From contig QLIY01000097.1 of assembly GCA_003260075.1 (NCBI GenBank), forward strand, positions 124,001-188,000: a DNA stretch of 64,000 bases, given 5' to 3'. Positions 46,181 through 59,199 of this stretch are shown here, one piece after another. Source of the stretch: Phallusia mammillata. Taxonomy: Eukaryota > Chordata > Ascidiacea > Phlebobranchia > Ascidiidae. Made by a program: the position numbers and the translations under genes. Position 1 is the stretch's first letter, and every line of letters starts with the position of its first letter. The notes under the pieces are model-generated. The model had not been told where the DNA came from. It saw nothing but the letters and a program-made list of their open reading frames with translations, and did not search any database.

Positions 46181-49100
46181 GGTCTCAATGTCCAGGAAAG
46201 ATATTTGAAACTTCAGGGGAGATAAATGAGATGAAAAACGACTCGGGTAAAGGATGGTGGAAAAATTGAGGAAGAACAATAGCCCAGCCTAGTTATTTGT
46301 TTTACAGCAATTGTTCTATTTTAAAATATGATTTTTTAACCCGTCGTGGCAGGTTAAATAGAAGAGCAGGAACAAACAAAAACGCGGTCCTGGATTCTTA
46401 TCATTATATTGGCGAAGTTTTTCCATAGGGGATACGGGTCACCAAGGGTTAGCCGACACCAAGGATAATTAGATCCCGTTTTAACTTTGTCCGTGTAATC
46501 GAAACTTGATTACTTCACAACAAGTTTGTGACACGGAGTTCACAAGCAGTTTGTGTTTTGCATCTCGACCGAATTGACTTGTATTGTAAACTCAGAAGCC
46601 TTTTGTTTGCCAACATTTGTTATTTGACAGCTGATTTGTGTTTTGCTAAAACGGATTTCAATCACGATTTGTTTAGTTCATCTTATGTGGCATTATGTCG
46701 CCAACCATGTTACATGCATGCTGTTGTATGGTAGGTTGATTTTTTTTAAGAACAGCACACACTTTGACAAATTTAAGGCATTTTTAAATGAAATATGTGA
46801 TGCTGTATGCATTGATTACCGTAATATGGGTAAAGGTGTGTTACGTTGAGTTTTAATATAGCATTGTCACTGACAAAACACAGTTTTAAACCTGAAAAAA
46901 CAATTGAAAACACCAGTTTTATTTTAAGATTATATTTTGCACAAGATAGTCATTCTTTTCATCTCTCTTATCGCAATGCTGACATTTTTCCATCCCAACG
47001 TTTAAAATCGAAGGGTCATATGGTGTATTGTATGACTTGCTGTTAACGAAATTTTAAACATTACATAAAATGTTTGAGTTAGCTACATATTTTTGGTAGC
47101 TTAGATGGAAACTGTTTCAACTCAAGGGTTTGGCGTTACCAGCTTGCAAAAATCGATGGTCAGCAGCTACTGTGCTGATCAGATGGTGAATTATGCATGG
47201 GCGTCTCTTCCCCAGCTCAGACTCCGCCTGTTGCTGCTTCAGCTTCTGCTTGTGCCTCTGCGTTGGCGGCCGTTTCGCGATGCGCTGGCGGAATTAATTA
47301 ACCAGCTGCTGCTACTGCTGCCGTATTGTTACTGATGCTATCCTTTATACTGCGCTGGTCATTGCAGTCTGCTTGAGCAATATGTATTTTGGTCAAAAAA
47401 TGTCATCGTTTGGACATTTTGGATGTTTAGTTTACATTGAGAAGCTAGTTTATTGTAGGTGATTTGCTGTGTTTGTGAATTTAGTTATTGGAAGTTATGT
47501 CTGATTTTCGTTTGGTACTCGTCATTAGCGGCAGTAATAGGGCACAACAGTTTGAATTATTCCAAATTGTGTCGTTATAGGATAGGTGCAAGTGACAAAT
47601 GTGTTCGTAGAGTTATTTTCTGATTTGTTTTGAGGCTGTTGAGATACTCTTTTTGAATTTATTATTCTTTTTACCTTAGCCCATTGCCTCTTTTCGCCAA
47701 TTTGTTGTTAAGTTTTGGGTATTATGTGGTTAAGTAAGTGTTTTGTAATACACTTTCGTTGGTTAAAATTGGAAAATCAAGCGATGGAATTATTCTTAAT
47801 TCGTATTTGCTGAAAATTACCATACTTCGTAGGTTGTCAATGCCGCTTGTGCCATTCATTCTCCCTATTCTGGTTCCATTTTCGTAGCAGCGCTGTATAT
47901 AATTGCAAAAATAAATAGAGAATCAATGGAAATCAATTCATTTGCACACATAGGCCAAATCGTCCTTTACCCTTTGCACTTGTTGATTAGGATTAGGTGG
48001 CAGTCGCTGACAATTTCGCAGCAAAGATTTAGTTTCGTCACAATGGCTCTGTGAAAATGGCAACGTGTTTCAATGCAATTCGCCGGTGTAGCTATTACAT
48101 ATGTCCGACATATTTGTGTATTATAACCGATTTCGCATAGGAAATATACAAACTGCCGTGGTTCACCGGTCCAACTACTTTGTTCGCTTTGTTTTGGTTG
48201 CATTTGTTCATCCGAGTCCCACGTTGAATGCGCTTCAGAGGATTTCAGTTCTCATCACGTAAATTACAAGCCTAAAATACTCACTGCTACACTCGGCATT
48301 TAGTTTCATGCTTTGTGTTACTGTAGTAAGTGCCGTAGACGTCGCGTACTGTGATTTAGGTGGTAAAATATTTGTGGAAAATCGGTTTTGGCATTGTTCT
48401 GAGGTAGAAGTCAATCAAATCAGGATTTTCAACTATGCTTTGTGATTTATTACAAATGCCGGGCTGTATATTAGCTGAGCGCATGAGAAAATGAATCAGA
48501 CTCTTTAACTTCAAACTCATTGATACTAAAAAAGAAAACCATATACTACAAATGGATACTAAGTTTCTGTATTAAAGATAGCAACATATAGTCTTGTATG
48601 TGAAGTGCAGTATGCAGTGCTGTTTGTTGTTTGTTTGCCCTGTCATGTTCCTGACCTTGTGCAGGTCATTCTGTACTTGTGGGTTCAAATCCCACCTCCC
48701 ACTACTGGGTGGGCGGGCATGTTATGAAGGTCCGAGCATGACGCAGGTTTTCTAAGCACTTTCACATAATACACCTGATAACGTATAACAGAGTTTTGCT
48801 TAGTGCTTTTCAAAAAGTAGTATTGTAGGAAAAGTTGCTTCACAATAGAGGTATTTTGCAAAAAACGGGTGAATTAAATTAGACATTGCTCTACTTTATT
48901 CTGCTGAGTGTTTAGTCAGTATTTTGTGTTTGGTGTACAAAATGATATGAATAAGAATTCTGTGTTGTCATCGTTTGTTTTGAATTCATGGTGGTGGTGT
49001 GTGGATTAAGAGTGGCATAATTGAAACGGGATTCAAATGTAGTCGTTTTTGCAACAGCTCGTTTCAATTTTTACGCTTTTCAATAACACTTGCCCTACCT

Positions 49101-50464
49101 CTTAACACAGACGTCCAAACAGCATGTTTAAAATATCTAGGCGTCCTTACAAAATGGTTAATATTTTCTGCTAAGCATTTTAACGTCCTACACAATTAAA
49201 AGAATATCGGAGAGATGGTCTGTGTTTGGAAACTAGGAAAGCTTAGCGTTTCTAAGCAGTCCGTTTCAAATGGTGTTGAAAGTAAACCAGTGTACAAGGT
49301 AGTTTGAGTGTAATAAACTATTCATGTTCTCAAACACTGCACAGCAGTTCTTTATTTGTTTTAGGACCGCTATTGTACACTCTTAGTATTTTCGTGTTGG
49401 GTCATGGTTTCGACCACCAAGGGCATTTTAACGAACTCCTATTGTGCCCTTATTACCACGGTAACGCTGTTTAATGCTGTCGCTTCTTTTTGCTACCAAT
49501 CAACTAAAAACCAAACAGTAGATCCATGTTAGGGGCTAGCGAACATAAACAGCATTGAACGGTGACTGTTTTTTCGCAACACATTTCCTATCTTGGCATC
49601 GTTAGCTTTTCTTTGTTGCTTGTTTTGGTTTCACAGACACAAACGGTCTTTCGAAACCGAAATTTTGCCCATATAAGTCATACGAAACTCTCTTGATCAG
49701 CAAATTCACCATAGATGTTGCAAATACATGTCGTCACTGTAAGGGGCGTCGACATTTTTATCCTACACAAGTTGTTTCATAGTCGTATTCAAATACTTGG
49801 GATTTTTCAATAAATGTTTTTTTTTATTTAACGAATCGTTGCTAACCTTGTTGAGGTGAATTTGATTAATGGTCGTTCACTCCCCTACACCTCCCTTTAA
49901 ACATTATTATTCCAGACGTCCTACATTCAATGACGTCAAACACACCCAAATGCGTCATTTTATGCATGACTTGTCATATATTGCTGTTGCAAGCACATTT
50001 GAATAGAGTTTGTCAATAGAAGCAGTAATATCATGCATTACGGCTGATTAATAAAATGTTTTTTTTCGTTGAATGTAAAGAGAATTCGTGCAATTGAGTT
50101 GATAGGCAACAAATCAAATATTTTTTTGTTGAGTCACGCGAATATATATTGCTCGGTTTCAGCAGCATTTTTTTTCTCCAAATTTCAACATCTTTGCAAG
50201 TATTTTTTCGGTCATTGTGCGATCCGAAATTTAACTATTTCCTTTGTATTACGGTCCAGGATAAAGTCACAAACATTTTTATACTAACATATGATATTAC
50301 ACATTGTCTATTGTTGATCTAGTGTTCACTTAGCCTGCAAATACCCCTCACTTAAGATTTGCAAAAGTCTAATTTTCTTATACGATGACTTAGTATAACC
50401 GACTTTTGCTTTGATCAAATCAATGAAACCAAACAAGGTATAGCCAGTGGATGGTTACCCAGTT
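46181..50464. other. non-coding, nothing recognised
   Basis: AT-rich. A Leu-rich plus-strand frame at 47105-47335 derives from a GCTGCT-like low-complexity patch. A perfect 5-bp T-arm-like stem (GTGGG-TTCAAAT-CCCAC) at about 48678 is not part of a foldable tRNA; it may be a tRNA-derived SINE relic. Confidence 0.4.
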
Positions 50465-50677
50465 CTAACGATTCATCCATCCTAGCACAGTCTGGTCCGT
50501 TTGCTCTGGTCGGCATCTGATCACAGTTCGGGTCCTTGATTGCGATCTCTCTCGGGGAAAGCGGGGTATTAAAATCCGCAAATGTCGTCTGTCATTGTAT
50601 CGACCGTCAACATATTGTGAGCGCGCCTTCAAATCGATTTCGCCAGGCCTGCTGGGCGCTGCATTATGTGCAGACAT
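50465..50677 (-). CDS. GC-rich small ORF, unidentified
   Basis: An ATG with G at -3 opens a 70-codon frame beginning MSAHNAAPSRPGEIDLKARS, rich in Arg and ending LGWMNR before TAG. The frame remains open upstream to about 50758. The DNA is clearly GC-richer than its flanks. No family is recognised, and neither splice sites nor a promoter confirm it. Confidence 0.2.
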   Translation of the reverse strand: MSAHNAAPSRPGEIDLKARSQYVDGRYNDRRHLRILIPRFPRERSQSRTRTVIRCRPEQTDQTVLGWMNR

Positions 50678-51090
50678 TGCTATCGTTCTTGTGATGTTTT
50701 GGAGGTCGTGAGTTTGTTTTGTTTGTTGAAAGGTTGGACGTGCTTCGGATATATGCAAAACATGTTGAAAGTCCTGTTTTTGAAAGACTTATTATGCTAA
50801 TGAATTGAAGCAAGTAAAAATACGCTGTGTATAGAAGACATGGTTAAGGTTGTATTTATGGGTTGGTTTTATAGAAGTTGCTAACACTGTATTTAGTTTG
50901 ACGCAAAGAGACAAATTTAGCTTATTTAGAATATACTTCAAATTGCATTCAAGTAATACAAAACAGAATTCGATCATGTAGAAATAGCTTTCCTGTAGAT
51001 AACTACTATATAATTAAAAAGATTTCAGTATGTGTTATAGGTTGCGTGTAGTTTTATAGACTACTTTTGGGACAGGGTTGATTACATTAA

Positions 51091-51186
<96 letters not shown>
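51091..51186. other. 96-base poly-G run, probable scaffold gap
   Basis: The longest G run of the window, without duplicated flanks. The poly-Pro frame on the minus strand across it is spurious. Confidence 0.85.
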
Positions 51187-51188
<2 letters not shown>

Positions 51189-51330
51189 GAAGTATGCATA
51201 ACAATCTAAGCACCAAACCGTATCCCTTTCTATTTGAAAAACAGTGACCACATGGTAGCATATTCACATGAATTGCGACGATATTGCAGCTCAGAACCAG
51301 GCGGAGATTACGCTAGTTTTAAATTCCGGT

Positions 51331-51372
51331 TGTCACGTGGCCAACAGTAGATCACGTGACACGTGACGAGTC
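51331..51372. promoter_or_regulatory. cluster of three CACGTG E-boxes
   Basis: CACGTG occurs at 51334-51339, 51353-51358 and 51360-51365, each within a TCACGTG- or ACACGTGAC-type context as bound by USF/TFE/MITF-class bHLH-zip factors. Three copies in 32 bp is unlikely by chance in AT-rich DNA. No adjacent gene is identified. Confidence 0.3.
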
Positions 51373-54300
51373 AGAAGCCACGGAAACTTGGTCGAGTCCA
51401 GAGTTCGTGTCGTGATGCTGAGTTTAATTATGAAGCATAAAGGGATGGGTCATTTGTTCGGGTTATGTGTCCGAATAGTATTGTTAGGTTGAATTTTGGA
51501 TATCATTTGAAAGTACCAAGTAGATCTTTCTAAGTTTTAGTTCATCTTACAAAAGCTTGTAGAGGTCTAAACGTTAAGTTGTCACCGGTAATTAGCTCCG
51601 AAAGATGAGAGTTAAAAAATAATATATTGTTTTGTCAATGGATGGTACAACGAGCCGTCAACATTTAATCGAATATTTTGGCCAATATATGTAAGTTGCA
51701 TCGAATGTAGTAACAGGTTTTGCACACTAGTGTACTTACTTCAAGTGTGTCGAAAGTCTCACCAGCAGTTAATGGCCAAACTATATCAATAGTCAGCTAG
51801 CAATATAAACTGGGTATTAATGTGTAACATAGAATCGACATTCTGACTTTCATTCTCAAAGCGTTGGCCTGCAACAGAATAGTTATGTTACTTGTTTTGG
51901 TTTTCGTTTTGCAACTCACCATCGTGACGAGAAGTTGTGACGTGTGTAGTATTCAATTATTACATCACTTCCCCCTGTTAGCCAAAACAGGATGCGGATG
52001 AGAGAAGGATCCCCTTCTTCCGTATTGCGTCCTTCCACCATGCTCAAGGCCCCCCGAAATGCGATAAGAAATACTCCCATCTTTAACTAATACTTCAGAA
52101 GCGTATTTTAGCTGACAATTTTAGTTTACTGATTTGAGTGTCAGCTAAGATATGTCAAGTGAATGTCGTCTGATGTGCATCTGTGGATTAAGACAATTTT
52201 TATATCAGCACCTCTTTAACTTCAAATGCCTGAACGTAACTTTTCATTACCTGGATTCGAAATTCTGCAGGTCTATACCACAGTTGTAAACCAGTCCGAA
52301 ATTAGGGCCCGAATCCCAAAATACTCGAGCTCGACTTAGAAAAACCAACGCCCCAATTGCCCTGAAAGTTGTTTAAATTGCGACACCAATAACGCCTTAT
52401 GTAAAGCCAGGCCCAGATCAGGCCCTTTTTTCAGACTTAAAAACTACACCCACAACATCTCAGTGGTTTTCTTAACAATAAACTTCACAAACCTAATACT
52501 TTAATTAGGTGAATAGTGGAACAAACTTTAATTGTAATACAAAAATGTTGAAACAATTTCGGGACTTTGTATAGACCAGATTTAAAAGTCGAATGGATTT
52601 TTAAATATTAAAAAAAAAACATTCTTAGACTTAATCATATTGCATCTTTACCTTGAGAGAACGACCTTTTCTTTGTTTTGTTTAAAATACGTTAATATGG
52701 AATAAACGTTACATGGATCAAGTTGTCATAACTCGTTTTGTATTATTCTGCTCTTTTCATTTCTCGCTTTTTTTTCAAAAAAAAGCTGAAATCTATACTA
52801 TTGGTGTAATTGTTTTAGTTCGGTGGTATTTAGTTTTTTAGTAGTTAACGTTTCAACGGTTTTTTGTCTTGCCTAAACAAGTTATCTGCTATACTGGTTT
52901 CCTTGTTAGTGGGTTTTTTTAACTTATAACGACATGGAAATTCCCACATATAGTACAGAGTGATCAGAAAAAGTCCTCTGGATGAACCATTACTCACTGC
53001 TATCACGCTTTAGATAACAAATCCATGTTCGCTTTGGTTTAGAGGTCTATAATCATAATCATACGCTAAGGAGTTTAATACAATAATCGCTGACCTTAGC
53101 ATAATGTACACAAAAGTATAAAGGCCATTATGACGGCCTGGTGGGTCTGCTTCAACGGATGTGACGTTGCACCAGCCACCATTGTCCTTTGTGACGTGAG
53201 CGCTGCGTCACAGTAACCTGGAAGTGTGGTTTGAACTGTAATGAACTGGGGCGTTTAGACGTGTTACTGCAAATTAGGGTTTAGACACGAGGGTATTTCC
53301 AAAATGTTTTATAACTTGTGTCTTTTAGCATTTGTCTTTAAGTTCCTTGTACATAATAGGCCATGGTATGACAATTACAATGACTGTTCAGGCGATTTAG
53401 ATGATTTTTCAAAGAGGTTTTGTTACACTATTTTTGATTTTTGGTACAAAATAGGTTGTAAACTATTTATTTGGATTCAGCTATGTTGAGAAAATAAAGA
53501 TTGGCCGCAGAGAGAGAGAAGTCCAGTCAAAATGGCAACAAAAATGCGCCAGTATTTTTTGCTTGTCTATCGTACGTTTGGATTCGTCAGTTATAAGCCA
53601 GATAGGGACCTAGTGGTTTGACCACGCAACCAACCAAGGGCCTGAGTGCTGTTGCCCTTTAGTAAAACCAATTTCAGAGGACAAAAGGACAGTGTTAGGT
53701 GGTTGCTCTTGCGCAGGTGTCTGGCAGATTTCAGATCAGCCTTCGATTTTTTTTGGGATTTGACATCGTTGTGGTTGGCCGATATTTAGAGTCTATTGGA
53801 AGCCGTGTTTTGTCCTCTTAAGGTCTGTCTGTGTTGTACTGATGCTAGCTGTTCTGTTTGACTTCCTACATTGTACTGGGAAATGCAACTGTGAGTGGGA
53901 TTTAACCTCCAGCCTTAGCTTGACGTGTGCTGACTGGTGTCGCATCGTTGCTCGGTCGTGCAATGCTTGGTATCATCTGCTGCCAATGTCTGCTTGCAGC
54001 GACCACTGTATGTTGTATGAATAACTGTCTTCGAAATCAAATGCGTTTTTAATAAGATGCGTACGCGATACCAAAAAACAACTCCAATTTTTTATTCATT
54101 AGTAAAATATTGTACATGCGTAATTGTTGCAAAAATTGAGCCAAATATTGTGCTTAAAAGCTCCAATTTATTTGTGGACCTGACAGTAGAAATGTCAAAC
54201 ATGATTTCAATAGAAATTTCAAAAAGAAATGTCTTGTCGAAATGTCAAAAACGTTGTACATAAGCATTGTCTTGCATTTTCTAATTAAAGATTATATTTT

Positions 54301-56918
54301 CGTGAGAGCGTTATACCGAGAAATAGCACATTGGACAAGAATCAAAATTCTCCGTGTTTGATTTAAAGTCACAGCAACATTTACTAAATTAAAAGTAAAA
54401 GGCATTTTCATTGGAAATGCATAAAAGGGATAGCGCGATTAAAACAAAACAATAAAGTCTAAACTTTAAATCTAAATTATGAAATATGGACTAAAAATGG
54501 CGTTTAATGCAAATTAAAAATCTTTTTCGATAACTTTTGTAGCATTCAGGCAGAATTAAATCATTAAAACATGCAAAACATGTGTTTGTGGAGTATTGCA
54601 GAGACGTTTGTCAGTAATGAGAAAGTGCCGGTTCGGGCGCCTTTCTATCCGCCTGCTTTTTCCTCCATCTGTCAGCAAACTGCCAGCTGGCCGAGCGCTC
54701 GAAACCTAAAAGCGAAAACATTACGGGGGCGATTATCCCCGGTCGCTCATTAAAAAGAAACAAAAGAGAGCGAATAGGAGAGAAAAAGAAAAAGAGTGGC
54801 GCACTGCAGTATTCTGATCAGCTTAGGAATGCAATTCATTTTTGTTTCCTTTGTTTCTTTTTAATGTGGGTTTAATGACGCCTGCAACAAATGCTTTACA
54901 AGTAAATGCAATTCTGCCATAAAGAGTTCCGTAAAACACAATTAGGCACACAAAAATGTACAGCATCAATTTATAAAAAGTACATAAGTTCAACAAACAA
55001 AAAATGTGACTTCGCGATATTACCGTCGGCCGATGTAATAATTGTGTTTGTAAATTTTGTTTCTGAAAACAGTACAATGGTTATTGTGTTTGAGAAAACT
55101 ATTTTCCACTGGCAGTTTGAGACTGCTTCATATGTTTTTTTTATTTATTTATTTCCGTACAAAATTTTTCAAATGTTTACATCATTGAAATCATTACTTA
55201 AAAGGCGTTTAAAGGCTTTCAGCTCTTAGTTTAAATTGACAAGCAGTTTAAGCAGGCGATCCGTCGACCCACTTATCCGTATTACAACTATTGCCCTCAG
55301 TGTAATCGCGTCCCGGTGTGAAGTAAACATTTGGGGTTGATTATATTTGCTTGGAACGGATCGGGATACTTGATGGTAAACTGCCTACTACTACTTGCAA
55401 TCCAAGTTGGACTACTGAAATCGGTTAAAGGTTACTGCCTGTTTTTTGTCTCTCGGGTTTGAACTAATAAGGATTTGTTGAACTCGTTCCAAATTATTTC
55501 TACATTGCCTTGTGATGTTTGTTTGGCTCGGAGAGCCGCTGGGATTGCGATTTGGCTTGCTAATTGTTATGCAGATGGAGATTGTCTAAGGAATGGTGTA
55601 AATTGATTGAGCAGCTCTATGATAACCGCACAACATTATTATAGAACGACTCTCTAAGCGTCGTTGAGTTGGCGTTGTTGGACTTTTGCGGACGAAGGAA
55701 AGGGTGGATCATATTCAGCACAGGCAGCGTTTTTGCATCTACAGTGAATTTGCTGACAAACGAAAACACTGTAGCTGATTGGCCATACTCATATGCATTG
55801 AAGTAAGGTCGCATATGTCCAGCAAGAGGGTCTAGTTCTCATGCAGTAGGTACTGAATAATGCAAACGACTCAGTGCGGCTAATGCACTCTACGCGCCTG
55901 TACAGCTATGCATATGTGTGAACAGGCAATCCTTTTGCTGTGCAGTAAAAGGGCGTTCAATTTTTTAGTGTTTTTTAGTTTGTTAAATACTTATGCGTAT
56001 GGCGTAGAACCTAACGACAGATTGATAGAAGAGGTTTAAAATATATTTATTAGCAGTAAAGAATACTAGCAGGAAAAAATATTTGCTGGTGTCATTAAAT
56101 ATAAAAGAAAAATATCTTTACAGCTTATTAACTATTTCTTTTTGTATTGCATCAGTAACACAGAAGAAATCAAGTTGTTTGGGCAAAGATACATAAAATT
56201 CTTAAACTCAAGTTTCTCATGAAGAAATTGATACGGTATCGCCGACCAAGATGTGCTTTCGATTTAAATTTAAACACTATGGCGAAGTATGGGCATTTTA
56301 TTATATGTATAGCAGGAAACCTCTCCGATTTAGCAATTCCGGACTATTTTAGCATGCAAGTCGTCAGACGCCATGCGAGTGGTAGCTGATAGTAGCACAC
56401 AGCGTTTCCAAGTAAATTGACTGACCCGTATTAAACATTAGCTGTTAACTCACATGTTGTATAGTAGTAGTAGCAGTAGCTAATAATTAGATCAGATGTG
56501 AACTAGTATACGGTTTTAATTTTTTAAGACATTGGTTATCATGTATGAAGTTGGAAAGAATATTGTGTAATATAAGTAAACAGACAGATGAAAAGCACAG
56601 TTAATGACCTAAATAGTTTGTTGAAATGAATTTGTCTTGAAGTTTTAACAATACAGCTCCAAACACATGAACGATTTTGACAATTACCTTTAGCATTATC
56701 AATGTCTTATATAACCAAGTTTATCATCAACGTAATTATACACGACAAGCTTAAAATGATCTTTCTTGTATAGAGGACAGGTAGCTAGTGACGCGTTACA
56801 TAATGAGGGCTTAGATAATATAAATTAATTCCCAGGAGTCCTCTGCCAGGTTTTAACTTATAGCACGTGTCAGGCGTCTCTGCCGTGCTACATTGGTCCT
56901 CCTGGTCCCATGAGAGAA
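51373..56918. other. non-coding, nothing recognised
   Basis: Long AT-rich stretch with only scattered frames lacking coding character. Confidence 0.45.

Positions 56919-56959
<41 letters not shown>
56919..56959. other. 41-base poly-G run, probable scaffold gap
   Basis: Unbroken G run without duplicated flanks, in the same style as the other gaps. Confidence 0.8.
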
Positions 56960-56960
<1 letters not shown>

Positions 56961-57968
56961 GCCCACGACTTTAGCACCTGCAGCGAGCAAAGTGATATCC
57001 TTGGTCAAATTAACATATCACAGGGTGTGGTGCTGTCATTTTTCGTTTCACAACTAGTTTATCATTTACAGTAGCCGTGGTCCTGTTTCCTAAACCAAGA
57101 GAAGCATTTTGTAGAATTTGTGAAACAGGTCGAGACAGTTGTGTTTTTCTCTTTGAGAAAAAAGAAAATCAGCAGTTTTTAAACTAGTGTTTTAAAACAC
57201 TTTAAAGGGAATAATTCAGTTTGCATTAGAAGAAAAGTTGTATTTAGGAAAATGCAACGCATTTTTTAGTGTTTTTTTGTTTCTTCGTCGATTTTTGTAA
57301 TGGTCTCGAAATTTGGTTGGATAATTTACCGAAACATACGGTTGTTATCAAAACGTTCATTGCACAATCATACTGTCATTTGATGTTTGACAAGAACAAC
57401 AGTCTTACAATCCGGTTGTTTGCTTAGAAAGACAACAGCATGGTGATATAACGTTAAACAATGCATTCACTGTTGCACTGTTCTGGCTTTAGTCTCGTTT
57501 TGTTTTTGTTTTGGTTTACTTGGGGCAATTCTGTTGTTTTCTGTTTCGTCGATAAGTGATTGCTTCTTCCGAGCACTGTTGATGTTTCACCGGGGCCTGA
57601 GCACGATGTGTTGGCATGGAAATTCCGCGCAATGTAAATAAGTTCACTAGTAAGGATATTTTCCACCGTCTAAAGTCCAAAACAACGTTTCTGAAGCTTT
57701 TTTTGACGCTTCTTCATTGAAATAAATATAGAAAAAAGTCACATATTTACTTTAAGGATCGTACAAATTAGATTTTTTGATGTCTTTTGGCAAACTGTGT
57801 TGGAAAACATATGCTGTACTGCACATCAAAACGAATTTGCATTATGTACATATGATGATTTTAATTCAATAGAAAGCGAAATGCTGCATTTGTATAAACG
57901 GGTTTTCCACCGTTTTGGCTCGAAATAAAAAATATGTTGTTGACAAGAGAAATATTTTTAAGTTTGTA
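56960..57968. other. non-coding, nothing recognised
   Basis: AT-rich, no supported exon. The 70-codon minus-strand frame at 57454-57666 has no splice or similarity support. Confidence 0.4.
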
Positions 57969-57969
57969 G

Positions 57970-58050
57970 AGCTCTTCTGGCAAATGTAATTTTATTCCGA
58001 CGTTTCGACAGCTCTTCTGGCAAATGTAATTTTATTCCGACGTTTCGACG
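57970..58050 (-). repeat. two tandem 40-bp units with GAAACGTC signature
   Basis: The unit begins GAGCTCTTCTGGCAAATGTA on the plus strand and ends TTCCGACGTTTCGAC, repeated head to tail at about 57970-58009 and 58010-58049. The minus strand of each carries GAAACGTCGG (57999-58006 and 58039-58046). It belongs to the same repeat family as 21.9 kb and, more distantly, 58.6 kb. Confidence 0.6.
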
Positions 58051-58230
58051 TCCTATACGGAAATACTTTTATTAGCGTATATTCTGAGGAATATAATGAT
58101 CCTAAAAACGTAAAGTTACATCGCTAAAAGGCTTTTGGAACAGATTTCTGTGTATTGTTATGAAGCGTATATTGAGGTATCAAACACGGCATTTAATTGT
58201 CGGTTATTGATACGCACAATAGATAAAAAA

Positions 58231-58473
58231 AAGTAGAGCTGTATTGTTAAATCCTATTGTCGCCAATAGGTCATTCGCTATGTTAATCGTATCTACAGAC
58301 CAGTGTGAAGCGGGGGGGGGGCCTGTTATCAGGTATTGAGTGCACCTATTTTCAAACCCGAACCTATTCTAACTGTTAATGTATTATGCGCCAAGTAGAG
58401 CTGTATTGTTAAATCCTATTGTCGGCAATAGGTCATTCGCTATGTTAATCGTATCTACAGACCAGTGTGAAGC
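58231..58473. repeat. 81-bp direct duplicate near 10-G run
   Basis: Copies at 58231-58311 and 58393-58473 differ at one base. The G run 58312-58321 follows the first copy, and 71 bp of other sequence precedes the second. Confidence 0.75.
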
Positions 58474-58574
58474 AAAGGTCGATAGGGCATTAGATCAACC
58501 TTAACCTGCTGCTGTCATTGTAACAAACATGAGTATAGTGTGGCAGCCAGCATAGTTCAAAAAGTTTTCTTTTT

Positions 58575-58640
58575 GCTCAACCGGCAAATATGTATTACTC
58601 ATCCGACGTTTCAACGTCTCATTCGGATCATCGCTACTAG
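58575..58640 (-). mobile_element. diverged member of the GAAACGTC repeat family
   Basis: On the minus strand it reads GAGACGTTGAAACGTCGGAT, flanked by an ATCC/GGAT pair and followed by a TTTGCCGG stretch like the TTTGCCAG of the 58.0 kb units. A degraded retroelement tail is the likeliest explanation. Confidence 0.4.
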
Positions 58641-58785
58641 CTTGGTGGTTAAGTGTTTTCTGTAAACCTCGTTATCATCTGAGGGTTTTTAACGTAACTG
58701 ATTTGTTGTATAGTTTCTGCAATGTATTTAGTTCCTTGGAAAATTGATTCAATTATGTTAAAGTGTTCATGATATGATAGAACAT

Positions 58786-59105
58786 ACCTGTACAAGTAGG
58801 CTCAAGCTAGAGAAACGATTTTAACAAGGTTTTGTTTTTGATGACATGTAGTGACAGGCGAAAAGTTGTGTTCACTTTTTAAGCTTTAATCTTTCGATAT
58901 ATAAACCTATATTCTCTTGCACAGATCATCAAAGAGCCTTGCACGTAGGGGGGGGGGGACCTGTACAAGTAGGCTCAAGCAAGAGGTTTTGTTTTTGATG
59001 ACATGTAGTAACAGGCGAAAAGTTGTGTTCACTTTTTAAGCTTTAATCTTTCGATGTATAAACCTATATTCTCTTGCACAGATCATCAAAGAGCCTTGCA
59101 CGTAG
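58786..59105. repeat. about 150-bp direct duplicate around 11-G run
   Basis: Copies at 58786-58948 and 58959-59105 flank the G run 58948-58958. The second lacks a short stretch (about 15-17 bp). It lies directly upstream of the FAM78 gene, so the promoter region of that gene may be misassembled. Confidence 0.78.
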
Positions 59106-59163
59106 TTTATGTGATATGCATAGTGCTCCTTCTCGCCATCTAGCGGTGCATCCCCAAGGCCGG

Positions 59164-59199
59164 ATGTCGGACGCCGGGCTCCCATCTCCAGCTCAATGA
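59164..59199 (+). CDS. 12-codon upstream ORF overlapping the FAM78 start
   Basis: ATG at 59164 opens a short frame that ends in TGA at 59197-59199, overlapping the ATG at 59196 as ATGA. If the transcript starts upstream, this uORF could limit or couple translation of the long frame. An acceptor-like CCTTCTCGCCATCTAG ends at 59143, so the region may instead be inside a coding exon with its start further upstream. Confidence 0.25.
   Translation: MSDAGLPSPAQ

Noticed and set aside
47105-47335. Leu-rich membrane-like frame
   Set aside because: Explained by a GCTGCT-like low-complexity patch; no hydropathy pattern of a real transporter and no splice context.
48640-48780. tRNA-like T-arm GTGGG-TTCAAAT-CCCAC
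   Set aside because: No complementary acceptor strand and no clear A-box upstream; at best a tRNA-derived SINE relic.
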